Source: Brevundimonas sp.
GTDB lineage: Bacteria > Pseudomonadota > Alphaproteobacteria > Caulobacterales > Caulobacteraceae
Direction of reading: 5' to 3'
DNA: 64,000 nt
Assembly: GCF_003248455.1 (NCBI RefSeq)
Contig: NZ_QFNM01000005.1
Location: 112,786 to 176,785 of the forward strand
Positions within the stretch are counted from its first letter, which is position 1. Every line of letters begins with the position of its first letter. The notes beneath the pieces were generated by a model. That model saw nothing but the letters and a program-made list of their open reading frames with translations. It did not search any database and was not told where the DNA came from. Shown piece after piece: positions 44,548 to 53,215 of this stretch. Made by a program: the position numbers and the translations under genes.

Positions 44548-45602
44548 GAATAGGCGCGCGGCACGCGCGGCGTGATCGAGGTCAGCAACTCGTAGCTGAT
44601 GGTCCCGGCCGCCGCCGCCGCATCGTCCAGCAGGCGGTTCGGACCGAACAGTTCGACCGGATCGCCCAAGGCGACGTCCAGGCCGGTGATCTCCACCGCG
44701 CAGACGTCCATCGACACCCGGCCCAGCAGGGGGCGCGTCTCGCCGGCGATCCAGACCGCGCCCGCCGGCGAATAGGCCCGCAGCACGCCGTCGGCGTAGC
44801 CGGCCGCCACCGTGGCGACCCGGATCGGGCGGTCGGCGACATAGCCCTGGGAATAGCCGATGCTTTCGCCCGCCGGCACGTCGCGCACCTGCAGCACGCG
44901 GGCGGTCAATGTGGCGACAGGCGCGATCCGCGTATCGGGCCGGCCTTCGGGTCCGCCCCCGTACAGGCAGACGCCCGGCCGCACGGCGTCGAAGGCGAAG
45001 TCCGGCCCCAGGAAACAACCGCTGGAGTTGGCGAAGGACCGGATGGCGCCCGGATAGCGGCCGACCACGCCCGCGAACAGGTCGCGCTGGCGCCGGTTCA
45101 TCGGATTGGCCGGATCGTCGGCGCAGGCCAGGTGGGTCAGGACCAGGGCCAGCCCATCGAAGGTCTCGGGCGCGTCCTCGGGCCGGAAGCCCAGCCGGTT
45201 CATGCCGGTGTCGATCTGAAGACCGCAGGCGCCGCCGCCTGCCGTCGTCCAGTCCTGCATCTGCGCCGGATGGTTCAGCACGGGCCGCAGATCCGCGGCC
45301 CTCAACGCGCCCGCTTCGCCCGCTCGGCAGCCGTCGAGCACATAGATCACCGGCCCGCCCGCGGATTGCGACCCCAAGGCGTCCCTCAGACGCAAGCCCT
45401 CGGTCACACGCGCCACGAAGAAGGTCCTGGCCCCCTCGGCCATCAGCCGCGTCGCCACGACCTGCGCCCCCAGGCCATAGCCGTCCGCCTTGACCACCGG
45501 ATGCACCGGCAGGCCGCTGACCTGGCCCAGGGTGCGATAGTTGCGGGCCACGGCGTCCAGATCGACGGACAGGACGGCGGGGGCGGCGGTCGGATCGGTC
45601 AT
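44541..45602 (-). CDS. alr: Alanine racemase
   Basis: A 353-residue PLP enzyme that makes D-alanine for peptidoglycan. The PLP lysine is in VVKADGYGLGAQVVA (Lys38), and the C-terminal catalytic Tyr region is ESIGYSQGYVADRPIRVATV. Other marks are the TGMNRLGF motif and the end YELLTSITPRVPRAY. ATG at 45602. It follows dnaB by 38 bases on the same strand, suggesting cotranscription of dnaB and alr, and converges on the Yip1-family gene with a seven-base overlap. Confidence 0.93.
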   Translation of the reverse strand: MTDPTAAPAVLSVDLDAVARNYRTLGQVSGLPVHPVVKADGYGLGAQVVATRLMAEGARTFFVARVTEGLRLRDALGSQSAGGPVIYVLDGCRAGEAGALRAADLRPVLNHPAQMQDWTTAGGGACGLQIDTGMNRLGFRPEDAPETFDGLALVLTHLACADDPANPMNRRQRDLFAGVVGRYPGAIRSFANSSGCFLGPDFAFDAVRPGVCLYGGGPEGRPDTRIAPVATLTARVLQVRDVPAGESIGYSQGYVADRPIRVATVAAGYADGVLRAYSPAGAVWIAGETRPLLGRVSMDVCAVEITGLDVALGDPVELFGPNRLLDDAAAAAGTISYELLTSITPRVPRAYSQ

Positions 45603-45640
45603 GACGCCCTTATGCGCCAACGCCGCGCCGATGGAAGAGG

Positions 45641-47131
45641 CTACTCGTAGCTGACTTCCTCATACCCATGCGCCAGGTTGCCGAAGCGGACGGTGTCGGC
45701 GTCGAAGGCCAGTTTGACGATGCCGATGGGGCCGTGGCGCTGCTTGCCGATGACCACCTCGGCCTGACCCTGAAGCCGGTCCATGTCCTGCTGCCATTGC
45801 AAGTGTTCCTCGGTGCCCTCGCGCGGCTCGGCCCGGCCCAGATAGTAGCTTTCCCGATAGACGAACATCACGCAGTCGGCGTCCTGTTCGATCGAGCCGG
45901 ATTCGCGCAGGTCGGACAGTTGCGGCCGCTTGTCCTCGCGCTGTTCGACCTGACGCGACAACTGCGACAGGGCGATGATCGGCACCGACAGCTCCTTGGC
46001 CAGGGCCTTCAGTCCGCCGGTGATCTCCGACACCTCCTGCACGCGGTTCTTCTGGCTGTTCCCGTCGCCGGTCGTCACCAGTTGCAGATAGTCGACGATG
46101 ATCAGGTCCAGCCCGTGCTCCATCCGCTTCAACCGGCGTGCGCGGGCCGCCAGCTTGGAGATGGACAGGCCGCCGGTGGCGTCGATGTAGAGGGGGCTTT
46201 CGCCGATCTCGACCGCCGCGTCGCGCAGCTTGCCGAAGTCCGAGGCGTCGATCTCGCCCTTGCGCAGCTTGTCCGACGACACGCCGGACGCATCGGCCAG
46301 GATGCGCATGGCCAGCTGTTCGGCGCTCATTTCCAGCGAATAGAAGGCGACGACCCCGCCGCTGACGGTCTTGCGCCCCTCCGGCGTCGGCTCCCACTGA
46401 TAGGCGCGGGCCACGTTGAAGGCCATGTTGGTGGCCAGGGCGGTCTTGCCCATCGACGGACGGCCCGCCAGGATCAGAAGGTCGGACGGGTGCAGGCCGC
46501 CCAGCTTCCGGTCCAGGTCGTGAAGGCCGGTGGCCAGACCCGCCAGCTTGCCGTCGCGCTGATAGGCCTCGGCCGCCATCTGCACGGCGCCGGACAGGGC
46601 GTGGGAGAAGCTGACGAAGCCGGACGAGGGCTTGCCCGTCTCGGCCAGGGAATACAGGGTCTGTTCGGCCTGTTCGATCTGCTCGTCGGCGGGCGTCTCG
46701 GGATTGGGCGCCTCCTTGATGATCTCGCCGCCGATGCGGATCAGATCGCGACGCAGGGCCAGGTCATAGACGACGCGGGCATAGTCGGGGGCGTTGGCGG
46801 CGGGCGGGGCGCGGTCCACCAGATCGGCCAGATAGCGCAGGCCGCCGAACTCCTGAAAGGCCGGGTCCTGCTTGAACCGCTCCATCAGAATGGTCGGCTC
46901 GGCCAGCATCCCCTGGCGGATATGGTCCTCGATGGCGTCGTAGAGCCGCTGGTGAAAGGGCTCGTAGAAGTGCGAGCCGCGCAGCCGGTCGCTGAGCCGC
47001 TCGAACACGGCGTTGTCGAACATCAGCGACCCCAGCAGGGCCTGTTCCGCCTCCAGGTTATGGGGCATCGAACTGACGCCGCTGGAATCCATCGGCGAGG
47101 ACGAGAAGGGCAGGGGGGCGAAGGCGTTCAT
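45641..47131 (-). CDS. dnaB: Replicative DNA helicase DnaB
   Basis: Hexameric helicase that unwinds DNA at the replication fork. The 496-residue protein has the N-terminal DnaB domain (SMPHNLEAEQALLGSLMFDN, LYDAIEDHIRQGMLAEPTIL) and the C-terminal RecA-like domain with Walker A GRPSMGKTALATNMAF, AFYSLEMSAEQLAMRIL, Walker B LDLIIVDYLQLV, then LKALAKELSVPIIALSQLSR and the arginine-finger region KQRHGPIGIVKLAF. The start is taken at 47131 (MNAFAPLPF); a further in-frame Met at 47155 is possible. alr follows immediately downstream. Confidence 0.96.
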   Translation of the reverse strand: MNAFAPLPFSSSPMDSSGVSSMPHNLEAEQALLGSLMFDNAVFERLSDRLRGSHFYEPFHQRLYDAIEDHIRQGMLAEPTILMERFKQDPAFQEFGGLRYLADLVDRAPPAANAPDYARVVYDLALRRDLIRIGGEIIKEAPNPETPADEQIEQAEQTLYSLAETGKPSSGFVSFSHALSGAVQMAAEAYQRDGKLAGLATGLHDLDRKLGGLHPSDLLILAGRPSMGKTALATNMAFNVARAYQWEPTPEGRKTVSGGVVAFYSLEMSAEQLAMRILADASGVSSDKLRKGEIDASDFGKLRDAAVEIGESPLYIDATGGLSISKLAARARRLKRMEHGLDLIIVDYLQLVTTGDGNSQKNRVQEVSEITGGLKALAKELSVPIIALSQLSRQVEQREDKRPQLSDLRESGSIEQDADCVMFVYRESYYLGRAEPREGTEEHLQWQQDMDRLQGQAEVVIGKQRHGPIGIVKLAFDADTVRFGNLAHGYEEVSYE

Positions 47132-47261
47132 CGGCTTAACGTTTAGCCCTCGCACGCGCCTGCGTCAGGCCAGGACGCCCCTGGCCGGTGGACAGATTGA
47201 CCGGCTTTGGGGACGAACCGGAATTGTCGAATGATGACAATCCCGCACCCGCAGCCACGAC

Positions 47262-47285
47262 AAAGGGCGCTCCGAAGAGCCCTTT
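47262..47285 (-). terminator. Probable terminator of the third TonB-dependent receptor gene
   Basis: AAAGGG-CG-CTC-CGAA-GAG-CCCTTT forms a nine-pair hairpin with a two-base bulge and a CGAA loop (TTCG on the minus strand), 20 bases beyond the receptor stop codon. On the minus strand the stem ends in CCCTTTG, a short T-run, so termination is likely but not textbook-strong. Confidence 0.6.
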
Positions 47286-47304
47286 CCGTCCTCGATCTTG
47301 ACGA

Positions 47305-49788
47305 TCAGAACTTGTAGCTCAATCGGCCATAGAGAAACCGCCCGTTGAAGCCGAAAGGCGAGTATTGCGGGAAGCCGACCGATCCCGTCGCGCCAAGAAG
47401 CGCGTTGGTGACTGCCAGATTGGCATGATCAGGATATTCGTCGGTCAGATTGTTTACCCCGACCGCGATACCGACTCCGTTCGGGAACTCGTAACGGCCT
47501 TCCAAATCCAGCAGGGTATGTTCACCGGTGGAATAGTCGTAGACGGCGGCGTTCGCCACTGTGCCATTGTTGGGCACCAGGACGCTGTCGAAATAGGTCG
47601 CCTTTGCGGTGACGCCGAATCCGCCGAACGCCCAATCCAGGCTGCCGACGACCTTCACTTTGGGCGTGCCCTCCTCGTAGGACAGGATATTGGCACGGTC
47701 GAACAGAAAGTTGGGCGAGACCGGGATAACCAGACCGGACGGAATCCCCGGCACTTTGTCGACCGTCGTCTCATTGTAGTTTCCAGCAACCGTGAAGTCG
47801 AAACGTCCCAGGTTGTCTGTCGGCAGACGATAGCGCGCAACCACGTCCAGTCCCTTCGTCGTGGTATCGAGACCGTTGGTCCAAAAGCGGGCCGAGGTGA
47901 CTTCCGGACCAATAATGGCTAGCACAGCGCTGGTGGTGTCGGGGGACTGGCTCGGACGGCTCGGACCGAGATTCTCGGACAGTATTATGCGGTCCTTGAT
48001 CTCGATCTGATAGGTGTCGACCGTCAGTTCGAAGCCGCCGGCGCGGAAGACGCCGCCAAGCGAATAGTTGGTAGAGGTTTCGGGCTCCAACGGCTTTGCA
48101 CCCAGGGCTAGCGATATTGGATCGTCCACCCGATAAGTGCCGGAGTATATGAGGTTGCCGTTCACAAGATTGGTCGCAACGTAGCTAAAATACTGCTGCT
48201 GCAACGCCGGGGCGTGGAAGCCGGTCGAAATGGCTCCGCGCAGGGCGAACGCGGGCGAGAAGTCGTAGCGACCGGAGATTTTGCCGGTGAATTGGTCGCC
48301 GGAGTCCGAGTAGTCTTCGTATCGGCCCGCCGCACCCAAGGTCAGGCCTTTGATGACTTCCCCTTCCAGGTCGACATAGGCACCCCAGTTGTTGCGATCA
48401 ACATCGACCGCATTCGATGGATCGAAGCCTGGAAAGCCTTGCGAACCGCCGCCACGCGTGCTTCCAGGCAGCTTATAGTAGGACTTGAGCTCGCCCGCCG
48501 TCTGCGCGAAGCCTTCGGTGCGATATTCGGCTCCGAAAGCCAGATTCAGGGGCTCAAACAGTCCGACGTCCAGCGGTTTGACCCCGTCGATGCCAACGGT
48601 GAGTTGATCATACTCCAGCCCGCCGGCGCGGAACTCCTTCTGGGTCATGCCGCCCTGATCGCCGTAGGAGGCGTTGATGCTGTCGAAGACGCGATAGTCG
48701 ATGGCGTTGCGGCCGTAGCCGACTGAAAGGTCCCACTGCACCCCTGCGGCTTCGCCCTTCATGCCGCCGTACAGATTGTAGTCGTTGATCTGAGTGCCGA
48801 TCTTGGGAAGGAATCCATTCGGATAGACGGTGACGACATTGTTCGCATTGTTGTAGGCGCGAGCCGTGGCGGCCGAGGCGGTTTCCTTGTTCTGGACGCC
48901 GCCGTAGGCATAGACCTCCCAGGTTCCGCTGATCGGCAGGCCTGCATTGAACCAAAGCGACTGGGCCTCGACATCCGGATCCCCGAAACGGCCTAGAACG
49001 ACATCGGTTGCGCCGTTAGGCGTAGCCCCCGGTGCGGCATAGTCTGATCGGTTCGTGGCGTCACGGCTCTGGAGTTCGCCCGAAACAGTCAGAAAACCTT
49101 CGCCTCCGAGCGGCAGGCCGATCCAGCCTGCGATGGATTTCTGAGTTCCGTCCTTGCGGTCGTGAGAGCCGCGTAGAGTGTCGAAGCTGGTGTCGTATCG
49201 GCCATAGTTGACCGTCAGGCCGCCGCCTTCGCGGGCCTCGCGCAGACGCAGATTGATCACTCCGGCGATGGCGTCCGAGCCATACTGAGCCGAAGCGCCA
49301 TCGCGGAGGACTTCAACGGTTCCAAGCGCGACCGAAGGAATGGTGTTCAGATCGAAAGCGGTCGAACCACGCCCAAGGTTGCCGTTGACATTGACAAGGG
49401 CGCTGACGTGGCCACGCTGGCCATTGATCAAAACCAGGGCCTGATCCGGCGCCAAGCCGCGCAGCGTTGCGGGGCGAACGTGGTCCGAGCCATCGGAAAT
49501 AGCAGGGCGAGGAAAGTTGATGGATGGAGCGGTGGCGGCGAGGGCGGTAGCCGTTTCCGTGCCGGTTCCATTGCGGGTCAGAGTCTCGCCCGAAATCACG
49601 TCGACGGGCGCCACGCTGTCCAGTCGGCTGCGGCCGGCGGTGCGGGTTCCGGTGACGACGATTTCCCCGACTTCGGTAGCGTCGTCAGATGCGGGCGTGG
49701 CTTGCTGGGCGAAGGCTTGCGGTGCCGCCATGAGCGCGCTGGTGGAGGCGAAGGCCAGCAGAAAGGCGCGGCCGGAAAACAGCGTCAT
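47305..49788 (-). CDS. TonB-dependent receptor
   Basis: An 827-residue outer-membrane receptor: signal peptide (FLLAFASTSALMAAPQAFAQ), TonB-box-like EVGEIVVTGTRTAGR, plug (TLRGLAPDQALVLINGQRGH, VEVLRDGASAQYGSDAIAGV) and barrel ending FLYGRLSYKF with the terminal Phe. It lacks an STN domain. The ligand is unknown; no transport or enzyme genes adjoin it. ATG at 49788 has GGGGA five bases upstream; an ATG at 49800 is an alternative. The gene looks less GC-biased at third positions than its neighbours, which may mark more recent acquisition, but this was judged by eye. Confidence 0.88.
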   Translation of the reverse strand: MTLFSGRAFLLAFASTSALMAAPQAFAQQATPASDDATEVGEIVVTGTRTAGRSRLDSVAPVDVISGETLTRNGTGTETATALAATAPSINFPRPAISDGSDHVRPATLRGLAPDQALVLINGQRGHVSALVNVNGNLGRGSTAFDLNTIPSVALGTVEVLRDGASAQYGSDAIAGVINLRLREAREGGGLTVNYGRYDTSFDTLRGSHDRKDGTQKSIAGWIGLPLGGEGFLTVSGELQSRDATNRSDYAAPGATPNGATDVVLGRFGDPDVEAQSLWFNAGLPISGTWEVYAYGGVQNKETASAATARAYNNANNVVTVYPNGFLPKIGTQINDYNLYGGMKGEAAGVQWDLSVGYGRNAIDYRVFDSINASYGDQGGMTQKEFRAGGLEYDQLTVGIDGVKPLDVGLFEPLNLAFGAEYRTEGFAQTAGELKSYYKLPGSTRGGGSQGFPGFDPSNAVDVDRNNWGAYVDLEGEVIKGLTLGAAGRYEDYSDSGDQFTGKISGRYDFSPAFALRGAISTGFHAPALQQQYFSYVATNLVNGNLIYSGTYRVDDPISLALGAKPLEPETSTNYSLGGVFRAGGFELTVDTYQIEIKDRIILSENLGPSRPSQSPDTTSAVLAIIGPEVTSARFWTNGLDTTTKGLDVVARYRLPTDNLGRFDFTVAGNYNETTVDKVPGIPSGLVIPVSPNFLFDRANILSYEEGTPKVKVVGSLDWAFGGFGVTAKATYFDSVLVPNNGTVANAAVYDYSTGEHTLLDLEGRYEFPNGVGIAVGVNNLTDEYPDHANLAVTNALLGATGSVGFPQYSPFGFNGRFLYGRLSYKF

Positions 49789-50060
49789 GATAATCCCCAA
49801 ACGTCAGCGGCCTTTGTTCTGGGGCATCGACCGGCCACGGAGACGCCGCCCCCGGCCGGCGGCTGCCGCGCAATGAAATCGTCGCGGAACAGACAGATCA
49901 CGGCCTTGCTTGAGGGTGTTCACCGCGTATGGCCATGGTCAAGACAGACTTTTGCGCAATAGCCGCAAGCGGCCCACACAGAGTCGCGGGCGTTGCAAAC
50001 TTGTCATAGTCATTCGATGGGGCCGCCGGTGGGCAGACACGTGCGGGGGTCGTTTACAAC
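49789..50060. other. Intergenic region upstream of the third TonB-dependent receptor
   Basis: About 270 bases with no recognised gene or RNA. It must contain the promoter of the receptor gene, which reads leftward. The segments at 49946-49960 (AGACTTTTGCGCAAT) and 49995-50012 (GCAAACTTGTCATAGTCA) are the most AT-rich, but I cannot assign promoter boxes confidently. No cobalamin-riboswitch-like motif was seen. Confidence 0.4.
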
Positions 50061-50093
50061 AAAAAAGGGCGCGTCCCATGCGGAACGCGCCCT
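50061..50093 (-). terminator. Intrinsic terminator of the rpsF-rpsR-rplI operon
   Basis: On the minus strand a perfect 9-bp stem (AGGGCGCGT and ACGCGCCCT, 50093-50085 and 50074-50066) with a ten-base loop is followed by TTTTTT (50066-50061). It lies 24 bases after the rplI stop codon: a classical Rho-independent terminator. Confidence 0.92.
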
Positions 50094-50117
50094 AGATGTT
50101 TCTGCGATCCGGTCGGA

Positions 50118-50702
50118 TCAGGCTTCGTCGCCGAAGCCTTCCTGTTGACCGGCGCCGCCTTCGATCAGTTCCTGGGCCGATTGCTCGGCGGCCTGGCGCT
50201 CATCGTCGAACTGGCTGCGGATCACGTCCTCGCCCTTGGCTTGGCGCTCGGCCTCGTCCATTGAGCGGGCGATGTTGATCTTGACCGTGGCGCGGACCTC
50301 GGCGTGCAGGCGGACCGGCACTTCGTGGACGCCCAGGCTCTTGATCGCCGTGTTCAGGACGACCTGCGAACGCTCGACCTTGCCGCCTTCGGCCTGGATG
50401 GCCTCGGCGACGTCGCGACCGGCGACCGAACCGTACAGGTGTCCGGTTTCACCGGCCTGACGGATCATGACGTAGGTCTGGCCGTCGATCTTGTCGGCGA
50501 CCTTCTGGGCGTCGGCCTTGTTCTTCTCGTTACGCTGCTCGATGGCGGCGCGGTCGAGTTCGAACGCCTTCAGGTTGGCGGCGGTGGCCCGGCGGGCCTT
50601 GTCGCGCGGCAGAAGGAAGTTGCGGGCGAAGCCGTCCTTGACGGACACGACGTCGCCGATGGCGCCGAGATTCTCGACGCGTTCCAGCAGAACGACCTTC
50701 AT
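50118..50702 (-). CDS. rplI: 50S ribosomal protein L9
   Basis: A 194-residue ribosomal protein. The N-terminal domain begins MKVVLLERVENLGAIGDVVS and continues VKDGFARNFLLPRDKARRAT, the L9 signature; a long helix and the C-terminal domain (GHLYGSVAGRDVAEAIQAEG, HEVPVRLHAEVRATVKINIA) follow. It is longer than the usual 150 residues because of an acidic C-terminal tail (about 45 residues, EAERQAKGEDVIRSQFDDE), as seen in other alphaproteobacteria. The rpsR TAA lies only one base upstream of the rplI start, so translation is coupled. The terminator after it ends the operon. Confidence 0.95.
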   Translation of the reverse strand: MKVVLLERVENLGAIGDVVSVKDGFARNFLLPRDKARRATAANLKAFELDRAAIEQRNEKNKADAQKVADKIDGQTYVMIRQAGETGHLYGSVAGRDVAEAIQAEGGKVERSQVVLNTAIKSLGVHEVPVRLHAEVRATVKINIARSMDEAERQAKGEDVIRSQFDDERQAAEQSAQELIEGGAGQQEGFGDEA

Positions 50703-50703
50703 C

Positions 50704-50939
50704 TTACTTCACCACATACGGCAGGAGGGCCAGATAGCGGGCGCGCTTGATGGCTTTGGCCAGTTCGCGCTGCTTCTTCTGGGAGACGGCGGTGATGCGC
50801 GAAGGCACGATCTTGCCGCGTTCGGAGACGTAACGCTGGAGCAGCTTGACGTCCTTGTAGTCGATCTTCGGCGCATTGGCGCCCGAGAACGGGCAGACCT
50901 TGCGGCGGCGCCCGGGGTGGGGGCAGTCGTATCGGTCAT
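50704..50939 (-). CDS. rpsR: 30S ribosomal protein S18, with apparent frameshift near the 5' end
   Basis: The frame ending in the TAA at 50704-50706 encodes an almost complete S18: RRRKVCPFSGANAPKIDYKD, VKLLQRYVSERGKIVPSRIT and AVSQKKQRELAKAIKRARYL are plain. That frame has no start codon (no ATG, GTG or TTG) back to the rpsF gene. The natural ATG at 50939, 12 bases after the rpsF stop with a GGAGAC ribosome site, is in another frame and gives MTDTTAPTPGAAARSARSRA. Adding one base in the C5 or C4 run at 50914-50923 joins the ATG frame to the S18 frame and gives a 78-residue protein, the expected size. S18 is essential, so a sequencing or assembly error at this homopolymer is the likeliest cause; the true N-terminus is uncertain. 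Confidence 0.9.
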
Positions 50940-50951
50940 GTTCCGGTCTCC

Positions 50952-51338
50952 TTATTCGGCGTCGGCGGCGGCGTCGTCGCGCGGGGTGCGTTCGCGCTCG
51001 CGCTCGCGTTCACGCTCGCGGCGGGCCAGCAGCGGCGACAGTTCCAGGTCGAGTTCCTCGACGCGGACAGTCAGCCAGCGCAGCACGTCTTCGTTGATCG
51101 ACAGCTGACGCTCGACTTCGGCCATGGCGGCCGGAGGGGCGTCGACGGCCAGCAACGAATAGTGAGCCTTGCGGTTCTTCTTCACGCGGTACGTCAGGTT
51201 GCGCAGACCCCAGTACTCGATCTTGGCGACGGAGCCGCCGCCTTGCACGATCAGGTCCTTGATGGTGTCGTTCAGCGCTTCGGCCTGTTGCGCCGAGATG
51301 TCCTGGCGCGTCATGACCGTGTGCTCGTAAAGAGCCAT
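50952..51338 (-). CDS. rpsF: 30S ribosomal protein S6
   Basis: A 128-residue ribosomal protein: MALYEHTVMTRQDISAQQAE, then KIEYWGLRNLTYRVKKNRKA, then HYSLLAVDAPPAAMAEVERQ and DVLRWLTVRV are typical of S6. The C-terminal tail is a low-complexity Arg-Glu repeat (RRERERERERERTPRDD), encoded by a short GC-rich tandem repeat at about 50988-51024; variable acidic or basic tails are common in S6. The start at 51338 has GGGAGA upstream; longer extension to 51506 is ignored. It heads the rpsF-rpsR-rplI operon. Confidence 0.94.
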   Translation of the reverse strand: MALYEHTVMTRQDISAQQAEALNDTIKDLIVQGGGSVAKIEYWGLRNLTYRVKKNRKAHYSLLAVDAPPAAMAEVERQLSINEDVLRWLTVRVEELDLELSPLLARRERERERERERTPRDDAAADAE

Positions 51339-51554
51339 GCGGTAGTCTCCCTTGTCGGCGTCGGCGCGGAAACGACCGGGTAAGTCGGTCTCCACGATGG
51401 CTCCTGACGCGGCGGCCGGACCGAACGTCCAACCCTTTGGTGTTCCGCGACAGGACCGAAGCCCTGGAAAGCGGGCGCGTATAGGGGAAAAGGACGCATC
51501 AGGCAAGGACGCTGGGCGCTTGTGGCGTTTCTCGCGCCCGCCTAAACCAGCGGC

Positions 51555-53147
51555 ATGCCGAAGCTGACGTCAGCGGTCGATCCGCAAAGCGAAAAATACA
51601 AGTCCCTGCACGCGCGCAACAGCGCCCTGGTCGCCGAGTTGCGCGATCATGTGGCCAAGGCCGCGCGCGGCGGGTCGGACAAGGCGCGCGAACGCCATGT
51701 GGCGCGGGGCAAGCTGTTGCCGCGTGACCGGGTCGAGCGCCTGCTGGACCTCGGCTCGCCCTTTCTGGAGATCGGCCAACTGGCGGCGCACGGGATGTAC
51801 GACGGCGAGGCCCCGGCGGCGGGCGTCATCGCCGGCATCGGCCGGGTGTCGGGCCGCGAGGTGATGATCGTCGCCAACGACCCCACGGTGAAGGGCGGCG
51901 CCTATTTCCCGATGACGGTGAAGAAACACCTGCGCGCCCAGGAGATCGCCGAGCAGAACCGCCTTCCGTGCGTCTATCTGGTCGACTCGGGCGGGGCCAA
52001 CCTGCCGCACCAGGCCGAGGTGTTTCCCGACCGCGATCATTTCGGGCGCATATTCTTCAACCAGGCCCGGATGAGCGCCAAGGGCATCGCGCAGATCGCC
52101 TGCGTCATGGGCCTGTCCACCGCCGGCGGCGCCTATGTGCCGGCCATGTCGGACGAGACGATCATCGTCAGGAACCAGGGCGCCATCTTCCTGGCCGGTC
52201 CGCCCCTGGTGAAGGCCGCGACGGGCGAGGTCATATCGGCCGAGGAGCTGGGCGGCGCAGAGACTCATGGTCGCCGTTCCGGCGTGGTCGACCATGTGGC
52301 CGAGAACGACGAGCATGCGCTGGAGATCGTACGGTCCATCGTCGCCAATCTGAACACGACCAAGACCGTCGAGATGGATGTGCGCGAGCCGCGCGCCCCA
52401 GCCTTCGACCCCGAGGAACTGTACGGGCTGATCCCCGAAGACGTGCGCGCGCCTTATGACGTGCGCGAGGTGATCGCCCGGCTGGTGGACGGGTCAGAGT
52501 TCGACGAGTTCAAGACGCTGTACGGCTCGACCCTGGTGTGCGGTTTCGCGCGCATCTGGGGTTATCCGGTGGCCATCCTGGCCAACAACGGCGTGATCTT
52601 CTCGGAGAGCGCCCAGAAGGGCGCGCACTTCATCGAACTGGCCTGCAAGCGCAAAATCCCGCTGCTGTTCCTTCAGAACATCTCGGGCTTCATGGTCGGC
52701 GGCAAATACGAGGCGGGCGGCATCGCCAAGGACGGAGCCAAGCTGGTGACGGCGGTGGCGTCGGCGGAGGTTCCCAAGTTCACCGTCCTGATCGGCGGAT
52801 CGTTCGGGGCCGGAAACTACGGCATGTGCGGCCGGGCCTATTCGCCGCGCTTTCTGTTCACCTGGCCCAACAGCCGCATCGGCGTGATGGGCGGCGAACA
52901 GGCCGCCAGCGTTCTGGCCGCCGTCCACCGCGACGCCGAGACCTGGTCTCCCGAAGACGCAGAGGCCTTCAAGGCGCCGATCCGCCAGAAATACGAGGAC
53001 GAGGGCAATCCCTATTACGCCACCGCCCGCCTGTGGGACGACGGCGTCATCGACCCGGCCCAGACGCGCGACGTCCTGGGCCTGGCGATCAGCGCCAGCC
53101 TGAACGCCCCGATCCCGGAGACCACCTTCGGCCTGTTCAGGATGTAA
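51555..53147 (+). CDS. Methylcrotonoyl-CoA carboxylase subunit beta (carboxyltransferase)
   Basis: A 530-residue carboxyltransferase that, with the biotin subunit encoded downstream, carboxylates 3-methylcrotonyl-CoA in leucine degradation. The crotonase-like motifs VYLVDSGGANLPHQAEVFPD, RIFFNQARMSAKGIAQIA, GLSTAGGAYVPAMSDETI and the C-terminal domain NISGFMVGGKYEAGGIAKDG, GSFGAGNYGMCGRAYSPRFL match MccB/LiuB rather than propionyl-CoA carboxylase. ATG at 51555. It opens the leucine cluster, 217 bases from the divergent ribosomal operon. Function is inferred from motifs and neighbours. Confidence 0.9.
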   Translation: MPKLTSAVDPQSEKYKSLHARNSALVAELRDHVAKAARGGSDKARERHVARGKLLPRDRVERLLDLGSPFLEIGQLAAHGMYDGEAPAAGVIAGIGRVSGREVMIVANDPTVKGGAYFPMTVKKHLRAQEIAEQNRLPCVYLVDSGGANLPHQAEVFPDRDHFGRIFFNQARMSAKGIAQIACVMGLSTAGGAYVPAMSDETIIVRNQGAIFLAGPPLVKAATGEVISAEELGGAETHGRRSGVVDHVAENDEHALEIVRSIVANLNTTKTVEMDVREPRAPAFDPEELYGLIPEDVRAPYDVREVIARLVDGSEFDEFKTLYGSTLVCGFARIWGYPVAILANNGVIFSESAQKGAHFIELACKRKIPLLFLQNISGFMVGGKYEAGGIAKDGAKLVTAVASAEVPKFTVLIGGSFGAGNYGMCGRAYSPRFLFTWPNSRIGVMGGEQAASVLAAVHRDAETWSPEDAEAFKAPIRQKYEDEGNPYYATARLWDDGVIDPAQTRDVLGLAISASLNAPIPETTFGLFRM

Positions 53148-53215
53148 GGTCGGCTCAGAAAGCCGTTCGTTTCACCAAATCCCCCTCGTGCTTTGATCCT
53201 TCGAAGGAACCCCCG

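Noticed and set aside
49789..50060. A cobalamin riboswitch upstream of the third TonB-dependent receptor
   Set aside because: The B12-box and the typical stem-loops are not present, so vitamin B12 uptake is not supported.
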